Shown here: one piece after another, positions 24,701 to 33,567 of the stretch
Position numbering within the stretch: the stretch's first letter is position 1
Layout of the letters: each line of letters begins with the position of its first letter
DNA from: JAUMBM01 sp964441755
GTDB taxonomy: Bacteria > Bacteroidota > Bacteroidia > Chitinophagales > Saprospiraceae
DNA: 42,129 nt
Direction: 5' to 3'
NCBI GenBank assembly: GCA_964441755.1
Contig: CAYTVG010000026.1
Location: forward strand, 1-42,129
Position numbers and translations under genes: made by a program
The notes under the pieces: model-generated
Told to the model about the DNA's origin: nothing
Databases searched by the model: none
What the model saw: only the letters and a program-made list of their open reading frames with translations

Positions 24701-27700
24701 CAGTCTCGACATCGGCAGTGAAACACTCATTTACAATGGTTTAACGAATCTGTCACAACTGATGTTTACGGTGAGTGAGACTACCACTTTCACCATCACG
24801 GAAGTTGTCAACGAATCGCTGGCCTGTACGTTCATTCCGAACCCGCTGCCTTCAGTGACCGTCACCAGCATCGAAAGCCCCATCGCCAATCCGGCCAGCC
24901 TGACGGCCTGTGACCAGGGCAACGGGCAGGCGACTTTTGACCTCAACGAGGCTGTACCGGCCATACAAGGCGGACTCAATACGGCCATCGTGGTTTTTTA
25001 TCAGGATATCAATGCCAACAACCCGGTCCTGAATCCCGACAGCTACAGCAGCGGCAATGCGGTCATCTATGCCAATCTGGGCAGCGGCAACTGCTTTTCG
25101 GAGCTGACAGAAGTGGTGCTGGAGGTTAGCCAGCCACCGGTGGTGAGTATAGTAGCAGCCGCTACCCCATCCTGCACAGGAGACGAAGACGGCCTGCTAA
25201 ACGTGCTTGTCGACGGGATTGGGGGCTATGATTTTGACTGGAGCGACGATCTGCTGGATGGTCTGCAATCGGCTCCCGGCCTGGGCTCGGGCAATTACAG
25301 TGTCACGGTGACCGATGCCAACGGCTGCAGCAGCTCAGGCAGTATCTTTTTGGACGAACCTGAGCCCGTCAGTCTGAGCTGCAGTCAGTTTAACCCCGTA
25401 AGTGCTCCCGGTGCCGCCGACGGTGTGGCTGCCATCACGGTCAGCGGCGGCAGCCAGCCTTATCTGCTGGTCTACAGCGGCCCCAGCAATGGCAGCCAGC
25501 CTCTAAACAGCGCAGGTACCAGCAGCCTGTCGTCTCTCAACCCCGGCGGCTATACCCTCGAACTGAGCGATGCCAACGGCTGTGTATCTACCTGTAATTT
25601 TATCATAGCCTCTCCCAACTGTCAGTTGCAACTCGACATGCAGGGGAGCATCAGCAACTGCTTCGGGGCTACCGACGGCCAGATCACGACCAGCGTGGCA
25701 GGTGGCAGCGGTATGCTTACCTACAACTGGAATGTTGATTCGCTGGACGGGCTGGACACCCTCAACAGCCTGTCGGCCGGTACTTATATTCTCAGCGTCG
25801 TCGACGAAGCAGGCTGCAGCGCTACGGATACCGTTGTGCTGGCTACACCGCCTTCCATGACACTGACGATGACCGTACTGCAGCCGGCCAGCGGTCCGGG
25901 CATGTACGACGGCAGCGCTGCCATCGCTTTTGGCAACGGGCTGGCGCCCTACACCCTCTTCATCATCCCGGCGGTAGGCGATACGGTCAGTTATACCATC
26001 TTATCGGATACTGCCGGTGTTGACACCCTGCGCAACCTGCCGGCGGACTATTACTTCGTACTGCTGAGCGATGCCAATGATTGCAGCCTCGCAGGCGGAT
26101 TTGTTCTCTGCGGCAATCTGGTAAGCAGCATTACAGGCACTGATGTGAGCTGCAACGGTCAGTCCGACGGTACGGCCATTGCCAGTGTCAGCGGAGCTTA
26201 CCCGCCCGTCAGCTATCAGTGGAGCAACCAGGTGCAAAACGACAGCCTGTTCAACCTGCCTGCCGGCATGTATTACCTGACCGTAACCGATTCGCTGGGT
26301 TGCCAGCGGCTTGACAGTGTCCTCATTTCACAACCGCCTGCGCTCGAACTGAGTTGCAGTCCGGTCGATCCGGCCACCGGCCCCGGCAGTCAGGACGGCA
26401 GTGCTGAGCTCATCATAGCGGGCGGACTGGCGCCCTACAGGCTGCTTTACATCGCAGGCAGCGACACAACCGAAATCAATGTACCGACAGCCGATACTGT
26501 CGGGCTCAACAACCTGGGTGCCGGAGCACTCAGCATCATCCTCATCGACGCCAACAACTGCACCGACAGTTGCACCCTGACCATTCCCGTCCCGGGTTGT
26601 ACCCTTACGGCCAGCCTGGATGCAAATCCGCCCGGCTGCAGTGGCGACAGCGACGGCACCCTGGCCATCGTCATCAACGGGGGCAGCTCTCCGTTCTTCT
26701 ACGACTGGAGCAACGACGCCTATGACGGTCTCAACCAGCTAAGCATGCTGGCGGAGGGTAGTTACAGTGCTACCATTACCGACGGCAACGGCTGTACAGC
26801 CGAAGTCTCAGCCCAACTCAGCGCTCCCCCGCTGCTGCTGATCAACTGCAGCCTGCTGCAACCGGCCACCGGGCCGTTGATCAGCAATGGCAGAATTCAG
26901 GTCAGCATTTCAGGGGGGACGGCTCCTTATGAGATCAACTTGGTGGGCGCAAGCAACCAGACGCAGAATGTTGCACTGCCGGGTGACGCCACCCTCAGCG
27001 ACCTGATCGCAGGCGACTACATCATCAAGGTCAGGGATGCCAATGGCTGTGAGAGCAGTTGTGACATCAGCATTCCGATCAGCAGCTGTAGCCTGCCGGC
27101 AATTCTCAACATCACCTACGAGACCTGTGCAGGCGCTGCAGACGGCAGCATCGTTTCGATACCTGCCGGACAGGCACCTTATATCTACAACTGGAGCAAT
27201 GGCAGTCAGGACTCCGTCATCAGCAATCTGTCGCCCGCTGCCTACAGTGTTACCATCACCGATGCATTCGGATGTGTGTTCATTTCTTCCGTCACCATTG
27301 AGGCCGGCGCCCCGCTGCCGGGGGTTGTCGTTGAAGCAAGTCAGCCCGACATTTGTCCCAACGAATGTGCCCGCATTCCGGTTCGTTTCACCGGCCAGCC
27401 GCCCTTTCAGCTCTTCTACAGCATAGTGTCGGCAACCGATACGGTTACCCGCCTGTTTAGTTCCTCACAGCTCGCAGATACGATAACCATCTGTGCCGGC
27501 CCGCTGGCGCCCGGGGCCTACCTGCTGGACTTCAACTTCCTGAGCGACCAGCGCTGCGTCAACAGCAACCTCAACCAGCAGGACAGCCTCACCGTACTGC
27601 CCAACCTGCTGCGCAACATCAACCAACAGTTGTGCCCCGCTGAGTCTTTGCAGGTTGGCAGTGAGGTTTTCGATCAAAATCACCCCGCAGGCAGTGTGCT

Positions 27701-29852
27701 GCTGCCCGGTCAGGGCAGTTGCGATACCCTGGTAAGTGTAGCCCTCAGCTTCTTCCCGCCGGTGGTCGTCAACTATACCGACAGCCTGTGCGATGGCCAG
27801 ACAGTGACCATCGGGGGCGAGGTATTTGGCAGCGCGAGGCCGGTCGGAACCGTAATCCTGAGCAGCAGCAACGGCTGCGACTCCGTCATCAATGTAAATC
27901 TGAGCATACTGCCCGTAGCTGTGGGGCTGGCAGCGCCCCGCCTCTGCCCCGGCGGCAGTCTGACCGTTGGCGGGCAGACATTCACAGCCGCCAACCCTGC
28001 CGGCAGCGTGCTGTTGCCGGGGGCTTCCTCGCGAGGATGCGACTCGCTGGTACAGGTCAACCTGAGCTTCTACGCGCCAGCGACCTCCAGCCTGAGCCCC
28101 GTCCTGTGTCCGGGCGGTACGCTGACGGTGGGCGGGCAGACCTTCAGTGCTGCCAATCCACAGGGAACGGTTATACTGCCTGCCGCATCCGTCAACGGCT
28201 GCGACTCCCTGGTGCAGGTGAGCCTGAGTTTCCGGCAGCCGGCCATTGGCAACCTCAGCAGGCTGCTGTGCCCCGGAGAGCAGCTCAGTCTGGGTGGACA
28301 GCTGTTCAGCGCCTCCAATCCGTCCGGCAGCGTAATCCTGCCGGGCGCCAGTCAGTTTGGCTGCGACTCCATCGTCAATGTGAGTCTGAGTTTCCGGCAG
28401 CCGGCGACTTCCAGCCTCAACACCACCCTTTGCCAGGGAGAGCAAGTGGTGGTGGGCGGACAAACATTTGATGCTGCCAGCCCGCAGGGGACAGTTGTAC
28501 TCGCGGGAGCAGCCAGCACAGGCTGCGACTCTACGGTCTTTGTCAACCTGAGCTTCTTCCCGGCCCTGACGGCCTCCCTCAGCGGCGGTGGCAATATCTG
28601 CCCCGGACAGCCGGCCGGCCTGACGCTCAACCTGGGCGGTGCGCTGGTATTTGACGTCACCCTGGGCGACGGCATCAACCCGCCGATTGTTATCAGCGGT
28701 GCGTTCGATGGCCAGACGATCAATGTGACACCCACCGTCAACACCACCTACAGCCTGCTGTCTGCTGCCGCCTCCGGCATCAGTTGTCCGGTGCAGCTCA
28801 GCGGCAGCGCTGCGGTCAGCATCAGCCGGGTGACGGCCACGGCCACAGCTACCAGCAACTATGACGGCTTCAACCTGAGCTGCGCCGACAGCAGCGATGG
28901 CGCAGCCATTGCTACTGCGGCCAATGGTTTTCCGCCGTATACCTTTAGCTGGAGCAATGGCAGTACGACCACCACGGCCGCCAACCTCTCCGGCGGGCAG
29001 GCTTATTCGGTGGTGGTAACCGATGCGGCAGGCTGTCGCGATACGGCACAGCTGCAACTGCTGGCGCCTTCTGCCATCACCTTTACGGCAACAGGCATCA
29101 CGACGGGCTGCCAGGGCAATAATGCCGGGCAACTGGAAATCAGCAGCGTAAGCGGCGGCAGTCCGCCCTACGAGTTCAGCATTGACGGCGTATTTTTCCA
29201 GCAGCTAAGTTCGCTGCCGGTGACCATTCCCGACCTCAGCGCAGGTTCATACAACCTCATCATGCAGGACGACAACGACTGTTCGCTTAGCCAGCCGGTA
29301 GCCATCAGTGCGCCTGCAGAACTGATTGTCGACCTGGGTCCGGATGAAACGATACAGCTGGGCGACAGCATCAAGCTGGAAGCCCTGCTCAATTTTACCC
29401 CTGCCGAATGGCGCTGGACACCCCTGGCGACTGTCAGCAGGCCCGACTCGCTCATCACACATGTCAGCCCGACGGAGACCACCCTCTACCAGCTGACCGC
29501 CACCGACGCCAATGGCTGCGTCGCCACCGACTGGGTGCGCATCACAGTTGACGAGACAGTAGAAGTCTACATACCTACGGCTTTCTCCCCCAACCAGGAT
29601 GGTATCAATGACCGCCTGTTTCTATTCAGTGGCCCGGGTGTAAAGATTGTCCACCGCTTCCAGATCTACAATCGCTGGGGCGACCGCCTGTATGAGGCGG
29701 CCAATTTTGCCCCCAACGATCCGACCTATGGCTGGGACGGCAACTTCCTCGGAGAGCCCATGAATGCAGGGGTGTATGTTTACTACGCAGAAGTAGAAAC
29801 CATTACCGGCCAGCGTCTGCTGCTCAAGGGCGAGCTCACGCTCATGCGGTAA
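21723..29852 (+). CDS. Giant secreted SprB-repeat adhesin with CHU_C (type B T9SS) C-terminal domain
   Basis: 2,709 residues. The ATG at 21723 is followed by a basic, low-complexity 70-residue leader and then a hydrophobic signal segment (HAGVLLLLAGTAQQVYGQ), so the true start may be further in. The layout is: an N-terminal domain (about 100-290); six 80-residue repeats with 'FDL...G...VTWY...P..Y' (about 350-1140); alternating SprB-type repeats (SC.G..DG...W.....GL...G.Y...V.D..GC) and a partner type beginning 'CS...PASGPG..DG' (about 1150-1880); six 53-residue LCPGG.LTVGGQTF repeats (about 1960-2280); two further SprB-like units; and a CHU_C domain from about 2615 (IPTAFSPNQDGINDRLF, then YNRWGDRLYE, YGWDGNF, AGVYVYYAE). 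CHU_C/TIGR04131 directs export and surface attachment by the type IX system. SprB is the gliding adhesin of Flavobacterium. Probable role: cell-surface adhesion, possibly gliding; the ligand is unknown. Confidence 0.93.
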   Translation: MRLRLRSRGSSQAAGQVVGSRVPLPAASSRMAATDKPPAAPAGSCQAAPSNTSSAFLRLLGNARWLLCRLLQHAGVLLLLAGTAQQVYGQVALQYAMINACGDEDNHEFISFLATADLNPALINIRYGSDPSCGSTTLNVYNSFTAQPNNQATIDAINALAGCTAFSAAANPIPAGSVVYVFDVDFNPGTYSGWSSFCANPGLVLFANFPNESGNFLNGVGTRYFCVSYNGGPNAIYGYTNASGTNNGAAASWSSPGTVSINNPASEECNIGSDCTPPTFINPPGSQTVCGSYTLPPINGSNFVGTPAYYSGPNGTGTAYQPGDQVGSGTYYLFDPGSTCNPTVSFVVTASPAPTANPPSTPILICYTLIPPFVDIPEVTALFNQIQNEITGGVPGATINWWFNANGTGPINFFSLANLITLATGPQPSTVYATVTLNGCTSAVVPVSSSVSLRPTANAAGPLQACDNGSGQGTFDLTTLNAAIGGNVTWYTDPQGTNEITNPSAYVSGNGQVYATTTNALGCESAPRNIGLGIVAPPNAGEDNTTTVCNNGGQANLPQLLLGSPTPGGSWSNDDNAPVSLANPAAVSFQNVPVGTYNFTYTVQGQADCPPDMATITVVVEESPEAQPVPASELELCAGATGGAIFDLTQFNDIVNGGSGLPVNWYLNQSLTQLIQNPASFFSSGGTIYVVVGEAPCASAPLALTLTVLPAGTANPAGPLVSCDADGDGQAVFNLSSLTNAITGGQGIITWYTNESLITEITTPESYTAGVAVVYAVVLFNGCPSAPRAIDLALVPAPNIDEIADVSACGSYTLPAISGSNLSDAAYYTQPNGGGSTLEAGQEITTTTTLYAYAGDTGCSDEESFTVTILPVPTAQTASLTACPLPGGGAGFDLTTADATVNGGNGFTVSWFSDAAAQNAIADPAAYTTAGATTVYAVVESPDGCSSETVAVNLSLLSSPEPLSITASETLICGSSEITLTFTLPQNGNSYGISLDIGSETLIYNGLTNLSQLMFTVSETTTFTITEVVNESLACTFIPNPLPSVTVTSIESPIANPASLTACDQGNGQATFDLNEAVPAIQGGLNTAIVVFYQDINANNPVLNPDSYSSGNAVIYANLGSGNCFSELTEVVLEVSQPPVVSIVAAATPSCTGDEDGLLNVLVDGIGGYDFDWSDDLLDGLQSAPGLGSGNYSVTVTDANGCSSSGSIFLDEPEPVSLSCSQFNPVSAPGAADGVAAITVSGGSQPYLLVYSGPSNGSQPLNSAGTSSLSSLNPGGYTLELSDANGCVSTCNFIIASPNCQLQLDMQGSISNCFGATDGQITTSVAGGSGMLTYNWNVDSLDGLDTLNSLSAGTYILSVVDEAGCSATDTVVLATPPSMTLTMTVLQPASGPGMYDGSAAIAFGNGLAPYTLFIIPAVGDTVSYTILSDTAGVDTLRNLPADYYFVLLSDANDCSLAGGFVLCGNLVSSITGTDVSCNGQSDGTAIASVSGAYPPVSYQWSNQVQNDSLFNLPAGMYYLTVTDSLGCQRLDSVLISQPPALELSCSPVDPATGPGSQDGSAELIIAGGLAPYRLLYIAGSDTTEINVPTADTVGLNNLGAGALSIILIDANNCTDSCTLTIPVPGCTLTASLDANPPGCSGDSDGTLAIVINGGSSPFFYDWSNDAYDGLNQLSMLAEGSYSATITDGNGCTAEVSAQLSAPPLLLINCSLLQPATGPLISNGRIQVSISGGTAPYEINLVGASNQTQNVALPGDATLSDLIAGDYIIKVRDANGCESSCDISIPISSCSLPAILNITYETCAGAADGSIVSIPAGQAPYIYNWSNGSQDSVISNLSPAAYSVTITDAFGCVFISSVTIEAGAPLPGVVVEASQPDICPNECARIPVRFTGQPPFQLFYSIVSATDTVTRLFSSSQLADTITICAGPLAPGAYLLDFNFLSDQRCVNSNLNQQDSLTVLPNLLRNINQQLCPAESLQVGSEVFDQNHPAGSVLLPGQGSCDTLVSVALSFFPPVVVNYTDSLCDGQTVTIGGEVFGSARPVGTVILSSSNGCDSVINVNLSILPVAVGLAAPRLCPGGSLTVGGQTFTAANPAGSVLLPGASSRGCDSLVQVNLSFYAPATSSLSPVLCPGGTLTVGGQTFSAANPQGTVILPAASVNGCDSLVQVSLSFRQPAIGNLSRLLCPGEQLSLGGQLFSASNPSGSVILPGASQFGCDSIVNVSLSFRQPATSSLNTTLCQGEQVVVGGQTFDAASPQGTVVLAGAASTGCDSTVFVNLSFFPALTASLSGGGNICPGQPAGLTLNLGGALVFDVTLGDGINPPIVISGAFDGQTINVTPTVNTTYSLLSAAASGISCPVQLSGSAAVSISRVTATATATSNYDGFNLSCADSSDGAAIATAANGFPPYTFSWSNGSTTTTAANLSGGQAYSVVVTDAAGCRDTAQLQLLAPSAITFTATGITTGCQGNNAGQLEISSVSGGSPPYEFSIDGVFFQQLSSLPVTIPDLSAGSYNLIMQDDNDCSLSQPVAISAPAELIVDLGPDETIQLGDSIKLEALLNFTPAEWRWTPLATVSRPDSLITHVSPTETTLYQLTATDANGCVATDWVRITVDETVEVYIPTAFSPNQDGINDRLFLFSGPGVKIVHRFQIYNRWGDRLYEAANFAPNDPTYGWDGNFLGEPMNAGVYVYYAEVETITGQRLLLKGELTLMR
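27608..28560 (+). repeat. Six tandem coding repeats of about 53 codons in the adhesin gene
   Basis: Each unit has the form LCPG..L.VGGQ.F.A.NP.G.V.LPGAS..GCDS.V.V.LSF, beginning with the unit at QLCPAESLQVGSEVF and ending before LSGGGNICPGQP. Units 3 to 5 are the most alike, including shared DNA segments, which indicates recent duplication. Each unit carries two cysteines. Confidence 0.88.
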
Positions 29853-29925
29853 GGGCTTGGGGTAAAAAAAGCCACCAGCCTTGAGGCCGCAGGCCTTTTT
29901 GCGGCCAAAAGCCGCGAGCTGCTTG

Positions 29926-29977
29926 GGGTAAAAAAAAGCCCGCACCCCCGGAAGGGGATGCGGGCTTTTTTTTACCC
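29926..29977. terminator. Bidirectional terminator with 19-bp perfect stem
   Basis: GGGTAAAAAAAAGCCCGCA (29926-29944) is the exact reverse complement of 29959-29977, and four inner C-G pairs close a GGAA tetraloop after one mismatch. A8 on one side and T8 on the other make it work in both directions, for the adhesin gene and the convergent GH16 gene. A degenerate half-copy (TTGGGGTAAAAAAAGCC) lies 68 bp upstream. Confidence 0.93.
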
Positions 29978-29987
29978 AAACAAAAGA

Positions 29988-31199
29988 CTAGTTGAACACC
30001 CGCACATAATCGACGATCATGCGCTGCGGGAAAACCGTTGTATTATCGGGAGCACCGGGCCAGTTGCCTCCCACTGCTACGTTGAAGATGAAGAAGAAAG
30101 GCTGGTTGAAAGGCCAGGGTGCAGCACCTACATCCTGTGAACTAAGCGAATAGAAAGGCTGGTCATTGAGTAGCCAGGTGATTGAATTTTCACGCCAGAC
30201 AATGGAAAATACGTGAAATTCCTCGCTGAACTTGCGGCCACCGCTTAGTGCCGTGGACCCGCCGCTCTCCTGGTGCTGCGCAAAAGAAGCACCAAAGTGA
30301 GCCGTACCATGAATGCGGCCCGGCTGATGCCCCACCAGCTCCATGATATCAATTTCGCCACAGGCAGGCCAGCCCACCTGGTTGATGTTGCGGCCCAGCA
30401 TCCAGAGTGCCGGCCAGATCCCCTGCCCTTCCGGCAGCGCAGCGCGGATATCTACGCGACCATAGCGAAACTCGCGCCGACCCCGGGTGATGATGCGGGA
30501 AGACGTAAAATTGCGCCCGCCCACACTCTCTCTGCGCGCCTCGATCAGCAAGTGACCATCGTGCAGGAAGGTATTTTGTGGCTGGTAGAACTGCAGTTCG
30601 TTGTTACCCCAGCCATTGTTGCCGGTACCGATTTCGTGCTGCCAGCTGCTCTCATCGAGTTGCTCACCGGAAAACTCATCCTGCCAGACCAGCGTCATAC
30701 CCGGATAACTGAGGGGCGAAGTGTAGCCCGTCTGCGGGATGTTGTAAGGATTTTCCTCCTCATCATCATCCTCGATGGTAATGCGAATCCGGCTAGTGGG
30801 CGTCTCCAGGTTGCGCGGATTGCTGAAAACGATGAAAAAATCCTCCGATTCTTCGATGTCACCATCCGCAATCAGTGTAATCTCCAGCATCACCTCCCGT
30901 CTGGTGGGTGAAAACAAGACCTTACCATCCTCGACAGCTACAAAATCAACATCGGGCATTGCACTACCGCCCTCAGTATGGTAGTCAACAACAGCATTGC
31001 TGAGAAGAAGACCTTCGAGCTTGAGCGGGACAGAAACTTTCCGGGTTCCCCCATTGCCCTCTGTAAACGTCTGGTCGGTCGTTGTGAGCACCGGAGGCGG
31101 CAGCAGGCTGGCTTCGCCGGTGTTATCAGCAGGAACACAGGCCGTATGCGCCAATAACAGGCCGCAAAAAAGGAATGTACTCATTGGCTTGAACAACAT
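29988..31199 (-). CDS. GH16 endo-beta-glucanase (laminarinase-like) with Calx-beta domain
   Basis: 403 residues from the ATG at 31199; the frame extends upstream only to a TTG inside the previous gene. The signal sequence MSTFLFCGLLLAHTAC has a possible but imperfect lipobox. Residues about 45-145 form a Calx-beta domain (DYHTEGGSAMPDVDFVAVED, then ADGDIEESEDFFIVF). The GH16 catalytic domain follows from about 165: LVWQDEFSG at its start, WPALWMLG, and the catalytic EIDIMELVG, whose two glutamates are nucleophile and acid/base. The bacterial laminarinase motif EIDIME fits cleavage of beta-1,3- or mixed-linkage glucans. Relatives such as agarases also carry ExDxxE, so substrate is likely but not certain. 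Last gene of the Sus operon, 11 bp after the SusE-position gene. It is probably surface-exposed and produces oligosaccharides for SusC/D. Confidence 0.92.
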   Translation of the reverse strand: MLFKPMSTFLFCGLLLAHTACVPADNTGEASLLPPPVLTTTDQTFTEGNGGTRKVSVPLKLEGLLLSNAVVDYHTEGGSAMPDVDFVAVEDGKVLFSPTRREVMLEITLIADGDIEESEDFFIVFSNPRNLETPTSRIRITIEDDDEEENPYNIPQTGYTSPLSYPGMTLVWQDEFSGEQLDESSWQHEIGTGNNGWGNNELQFYQPQNTFLHDGHLLIEARRESVGGRNFTSSRIITRGRREFRYGRVDIRAALPEGQGIWPALWMLGRNINQVGWPACGEIDIMELVGHQPGRIHGTAHFGASFAQHQESGGSTALSGGRKFSEEFHVFSIVWRENSITWLLNDQPFYSLSSQDVGAAPWPFNQPFFFIFNVAVGGNWPGAPDNTTVFPQRMIVDYVRVFN

Positions 31200-31210
31200 G
31201 ATATGATCAA

Positions 31211-32044
31211 TTAATTGGATACAAAAATCAACTGAAACCAACCGCCCCCATTGAGGAAAGGCGTGCGGACAATCAGCTGTTCATCGGTTATTGAAACGAC
31301 ATCGTAAATATTGGAAGCATCCCAGACCCCCATGAAGGCGCCTGTTGGCAGCTCTATGCGCAATTCGCCATTTTCGCCCCCACCGGGGATGAGGGTATAG
31401 TTCCAGTTGGTAGGCGGATCAAAAGGCACCGGCACATAACCATTCCATGGATCCACCGTCGTACCGTTGTTGGCATAGACAAAACGACTGTCCTTGAAGT
31501 AGAAACAAAAACCGTCATCGTACTGAGCTTCCTGCAGTCCGTTGACAGGTGAGGTATACCACTCTGTAGATCCGGGTGTAGGGCCTACGGCTATGGCCGC
31601 TGCCACATTGCTGAACGTCCAGCAGCGAAAATCATCATCATCGCAGCCGCCGGCCAGTTTTTCAATAATATCGCTACAGCCCTGTACGGCATCGCTCGGG
31701 ATGGTTAGTTGCTGGCTGGCCGAAGCCACGCCTGCACCGCCATTGGCTGCCGCATGCAAAGTGATGGTATACTCCCCTGCGAGCCGAAAGAAAACCGTAT
31801 CGCTCACGTCCGACGATCGCTCAGGAAATCCGCCCGGAAATGACCATACCCGGCTGAAGTAAGCAGCCGAATTATCGGTCACTACGACCCTGTTGGAGTC
31901 CCCTTCCACATAACGCCAGCTAAAAGTCGGCGGCTCAGGCAAAGAAGGAAGTACAACCTCCGGATCACTCACAGGTTCGCAAGCTGCCAGCAGTATGGCC
32001 AGTGCAGCTGCTCCTATAGTCCACGTGATTTTTTTCATTGTCAT
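31211..32044 (-). CDS. SusE-position lipoprotein with PKD-like domain, probable glycan-binding protein
   Basis: 277 residues; ATG at 32044, with a second ATG two codons on. The signal peptide has a good lipobox, LAILLAAC (C22). Residues about 35-115 look like a PKD/Ig-like fold (FSWRYVEGDSNRVVVTDNSA, RVWSFPGG, AGEYTITLHA). The remainder is rich in aromatic residues and cysteines (GCSDIIEKLAGGCDDDDFRCW) and ends GGGWFQLIFVSN. No catalytic motif is visible. The gene follows susD by 6 bp and precedes the GH16 gene by 11 bp, the place where SusE/SusF-type surface glycan-binding proteins occur. The function is inferred from lipidation, domain type and position, and I do not recognise the C-terminal half. 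Confidence 0.75.
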   Translation of the reverse strand: MTMKKITWTIGAAALAILLAACEPVSDPEVVLPSLPEPPTFSWRYVEGDSNRVVVTDNSAAYFSRVWSFPGGFPERSSDVSDTVFFRLAGEYTITLHAAANGGAGVASASQQLTIPSDAVQGCSDIIEKLAGGCDDDDFRCWTFSNVAAAIAVGPTPGSTEWYTSPVNGLQEAQYDDGFCFYFKDSRFVYANNGTTVDPWNGYVPVPFDPPTNWNYTLIPGGGENGELRIELPTGAFMGVWDASNIYDVVSITDEQLIVRTPFLNGGGWFQLIFVSN

Positions 32045-32050
32045 TATTGT

Positions 32051-33553
32051 TTAATAACCAGGATTTTGCGTAAGAACACCATTACTGGCGCGCACCTGCG
32101 AGTCAGGAATGGGGAAAAGGCGATGTACATCATCGCGATAACCCAGCGGCCCCAGTTGCTGCGCAGCACGGCCGGTGCGCACCAGATCGAAGAAGCGATG
32201 CCCCTCCAGGCCAAGCTCAAGCCGCCGCTCGCGATAGATTGCCTGCAGCAATGGCTGACCCGAAACGGTAATATCAGGCAGTACATTGCTGTTGGTGCCG
32301 CGGGCGCGGGCGCGCACAGCGTTGAGACTGTTGCGGGCAGCAGCTTCCTGTCCGTTGTGCCAGGCAGCTTCCGCATGCATCAGCAATACATCAGCATAGC
32401 GGATAACGCGGTCGTTGCTGCCACCGTTGGGGTTGGGATCCCCGAAGGAAGCCTCCTCTGCCTTGTTGCTAAAATACTTGCGTGCGTAGTAACGGTGCGG
32501 ATAACCCGTAGCGTCGAGCGTAAAAATGCCCCGGTCGCCCATGGGTTCACCTTCCCGAAAGACTGTAAACCGCAAACGGGGATCTTCGAAGCCTTCCTCA
32601 AAGAAAGTGCTCACAAACTCCTCGGTAGGGATATTGAAACCAAAGCCCTCAAACTGACCGCGGGCCCGCTGAAAAACATTGGTAAATGTCCCTTCATTGG
32701 CATTGTTGTAGCCCCAGTTGCCACCCGACTCCGTCATATACTGGATCTCAAAGACCGACTCGGACCCGTTTTCGCCACCGCGGGTAAAGATTGCCCCGTA
32801 GCTGTCCATGAGTTGGTACTCGTTGGAAGCAACGATCGCCTCTGCCACTGCCTGGGCCTGCGGCCATTTTTTTTGAAAAATACAAGCCTTCAAGTAGAGT
32901 GCCTGCGCGGCACCCTGGGTAGCGCGGCCGATATCGGACAGTTCATACGCACTCTTAGGCCACAAATCTTCCATAGCGATTTGCAGATCCGCCTCGATAA
33001 ACGCCCAGATTTCCTGTTCGCTGGCACGCGGGCGATTGTACTCGCTGGGTGCCAGCGGCTTGTCGACCAAAGGTACCCCTCCGAACATGGTGACCAGGTT
33101 GTAATAGAACCAAGCGCGGATAAACCGGGCTTCTGCCAGCACGCGGTCTTTCAGCTGCGCATCCATGCTGATGCCGGGTACTCTTTCGAGCACAACATTG
33201 GCCCGGTAAATACCCTCGTAGTTGGCCGTCCATTCCGATTCCAGCAAGGCTGTATTCACTGGTCCCTGAAAGGTTTCCAGCAGCAACAGATCGAAGACAT
33301 CGTTGTCACCCGAGCCCCCCTTGACGGCGTCGTCCGACATGATATCTCCCCAAAACCAGCGAAAGTGGCCCGCGGGCGTAAGCTCAAATTGCAGGGCGGC
33401 ATAGGCTGCGTTGACAGCAGCAAGTGCATCCTCTTCCGTGCGGTAAAAATTTTCTACCGTAAGCCCGATGATGGGATCCCGGTCCAGAAAATCTTTGGTG
33501 CAGCCCAACTGTAGCAGCGTGAGCAGGATAAAGCCTATTATTTTTCGATTCAT
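32051..33553 (-). CDS. susD: SusD/RagB-family nutrient-binding outer membrane lipoprotein
   Basis: 500 residues, ATG start. The lipoprotein signal MNRKIIGFILLTLLQLGC is followed by the family hallmark TKDFLDRDPIIGLTVENFYR and EEDALAAVNAAYAAL. Mid-protein are YNLVTMFGGVPLVDKPL and the TPR-type helices GRATQGAAQALYLKA. The C-terminal part has RYADVLLMHAEAAW, YRERRLELGLEGHRFFDLVRTG and the terminal LTQNPGY. All are standard SusD features. It forms the lid of the SusC transporter and captures oligosaccharides at the cell surface. Second gene of the SusC-D pair, 14 bp after susC. Confidence 0.96.
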   Translation of the reverse strand: MNRKIIGFILLTLLQLGCTKDFLDRDPIIGLTVENFYRTEEDALAAVNAAYAALQFELTPAGHFRWFWGDIMSDDAVKGGSGDNDVFDLLLLETFQGPVNTALLESEWTANYEGIYRANVVLERVPGISMDAQLKDRVLAEARFIRAWFYYNLVTMFGGVPLVDKPLAPSEYNRPRASEQEIWAFIEADLQIAMEDLWPKSAYELSDIGRATQGAAQALYLKACIFQKKWPQAQAVAEAIVASNEYQLMDSYGAIFTRGGENGSESVFEIQYMTESGGNWGYNNANEGTFTNVFQRARGQFEGFGFNIPTEEFVSTFFEEGFEDPRLRFTVFREGEPMGDRGIFTLDATGYPHRYYARKYFSNKAEEASFGDPNPNGGSNDRVIRYADVLLMHAEAAWHNGQEAAARNSLNAVRARARGTNSNVLPDITVSGQPLLQAIYRERRLELGLEGHRFFDLVRTGRAAQQLGPLGYRDDVHRLFPIPDSQVRASNGVLTQNPGY

Positions 33554-33567
33554 GATAACATATTCAT

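Noticed and set aside
27465..29132. 555-codon minus-strand frame inside the adhesin gene
   Set aside because: Antisense to the repeat region; its apparent repeats only mirror the adhesin repeats.
32066..33514. 482-codon plus-strand frame opposite susD
   Set aside because: Antisense to a complete SusD protein, no recognisable domains.
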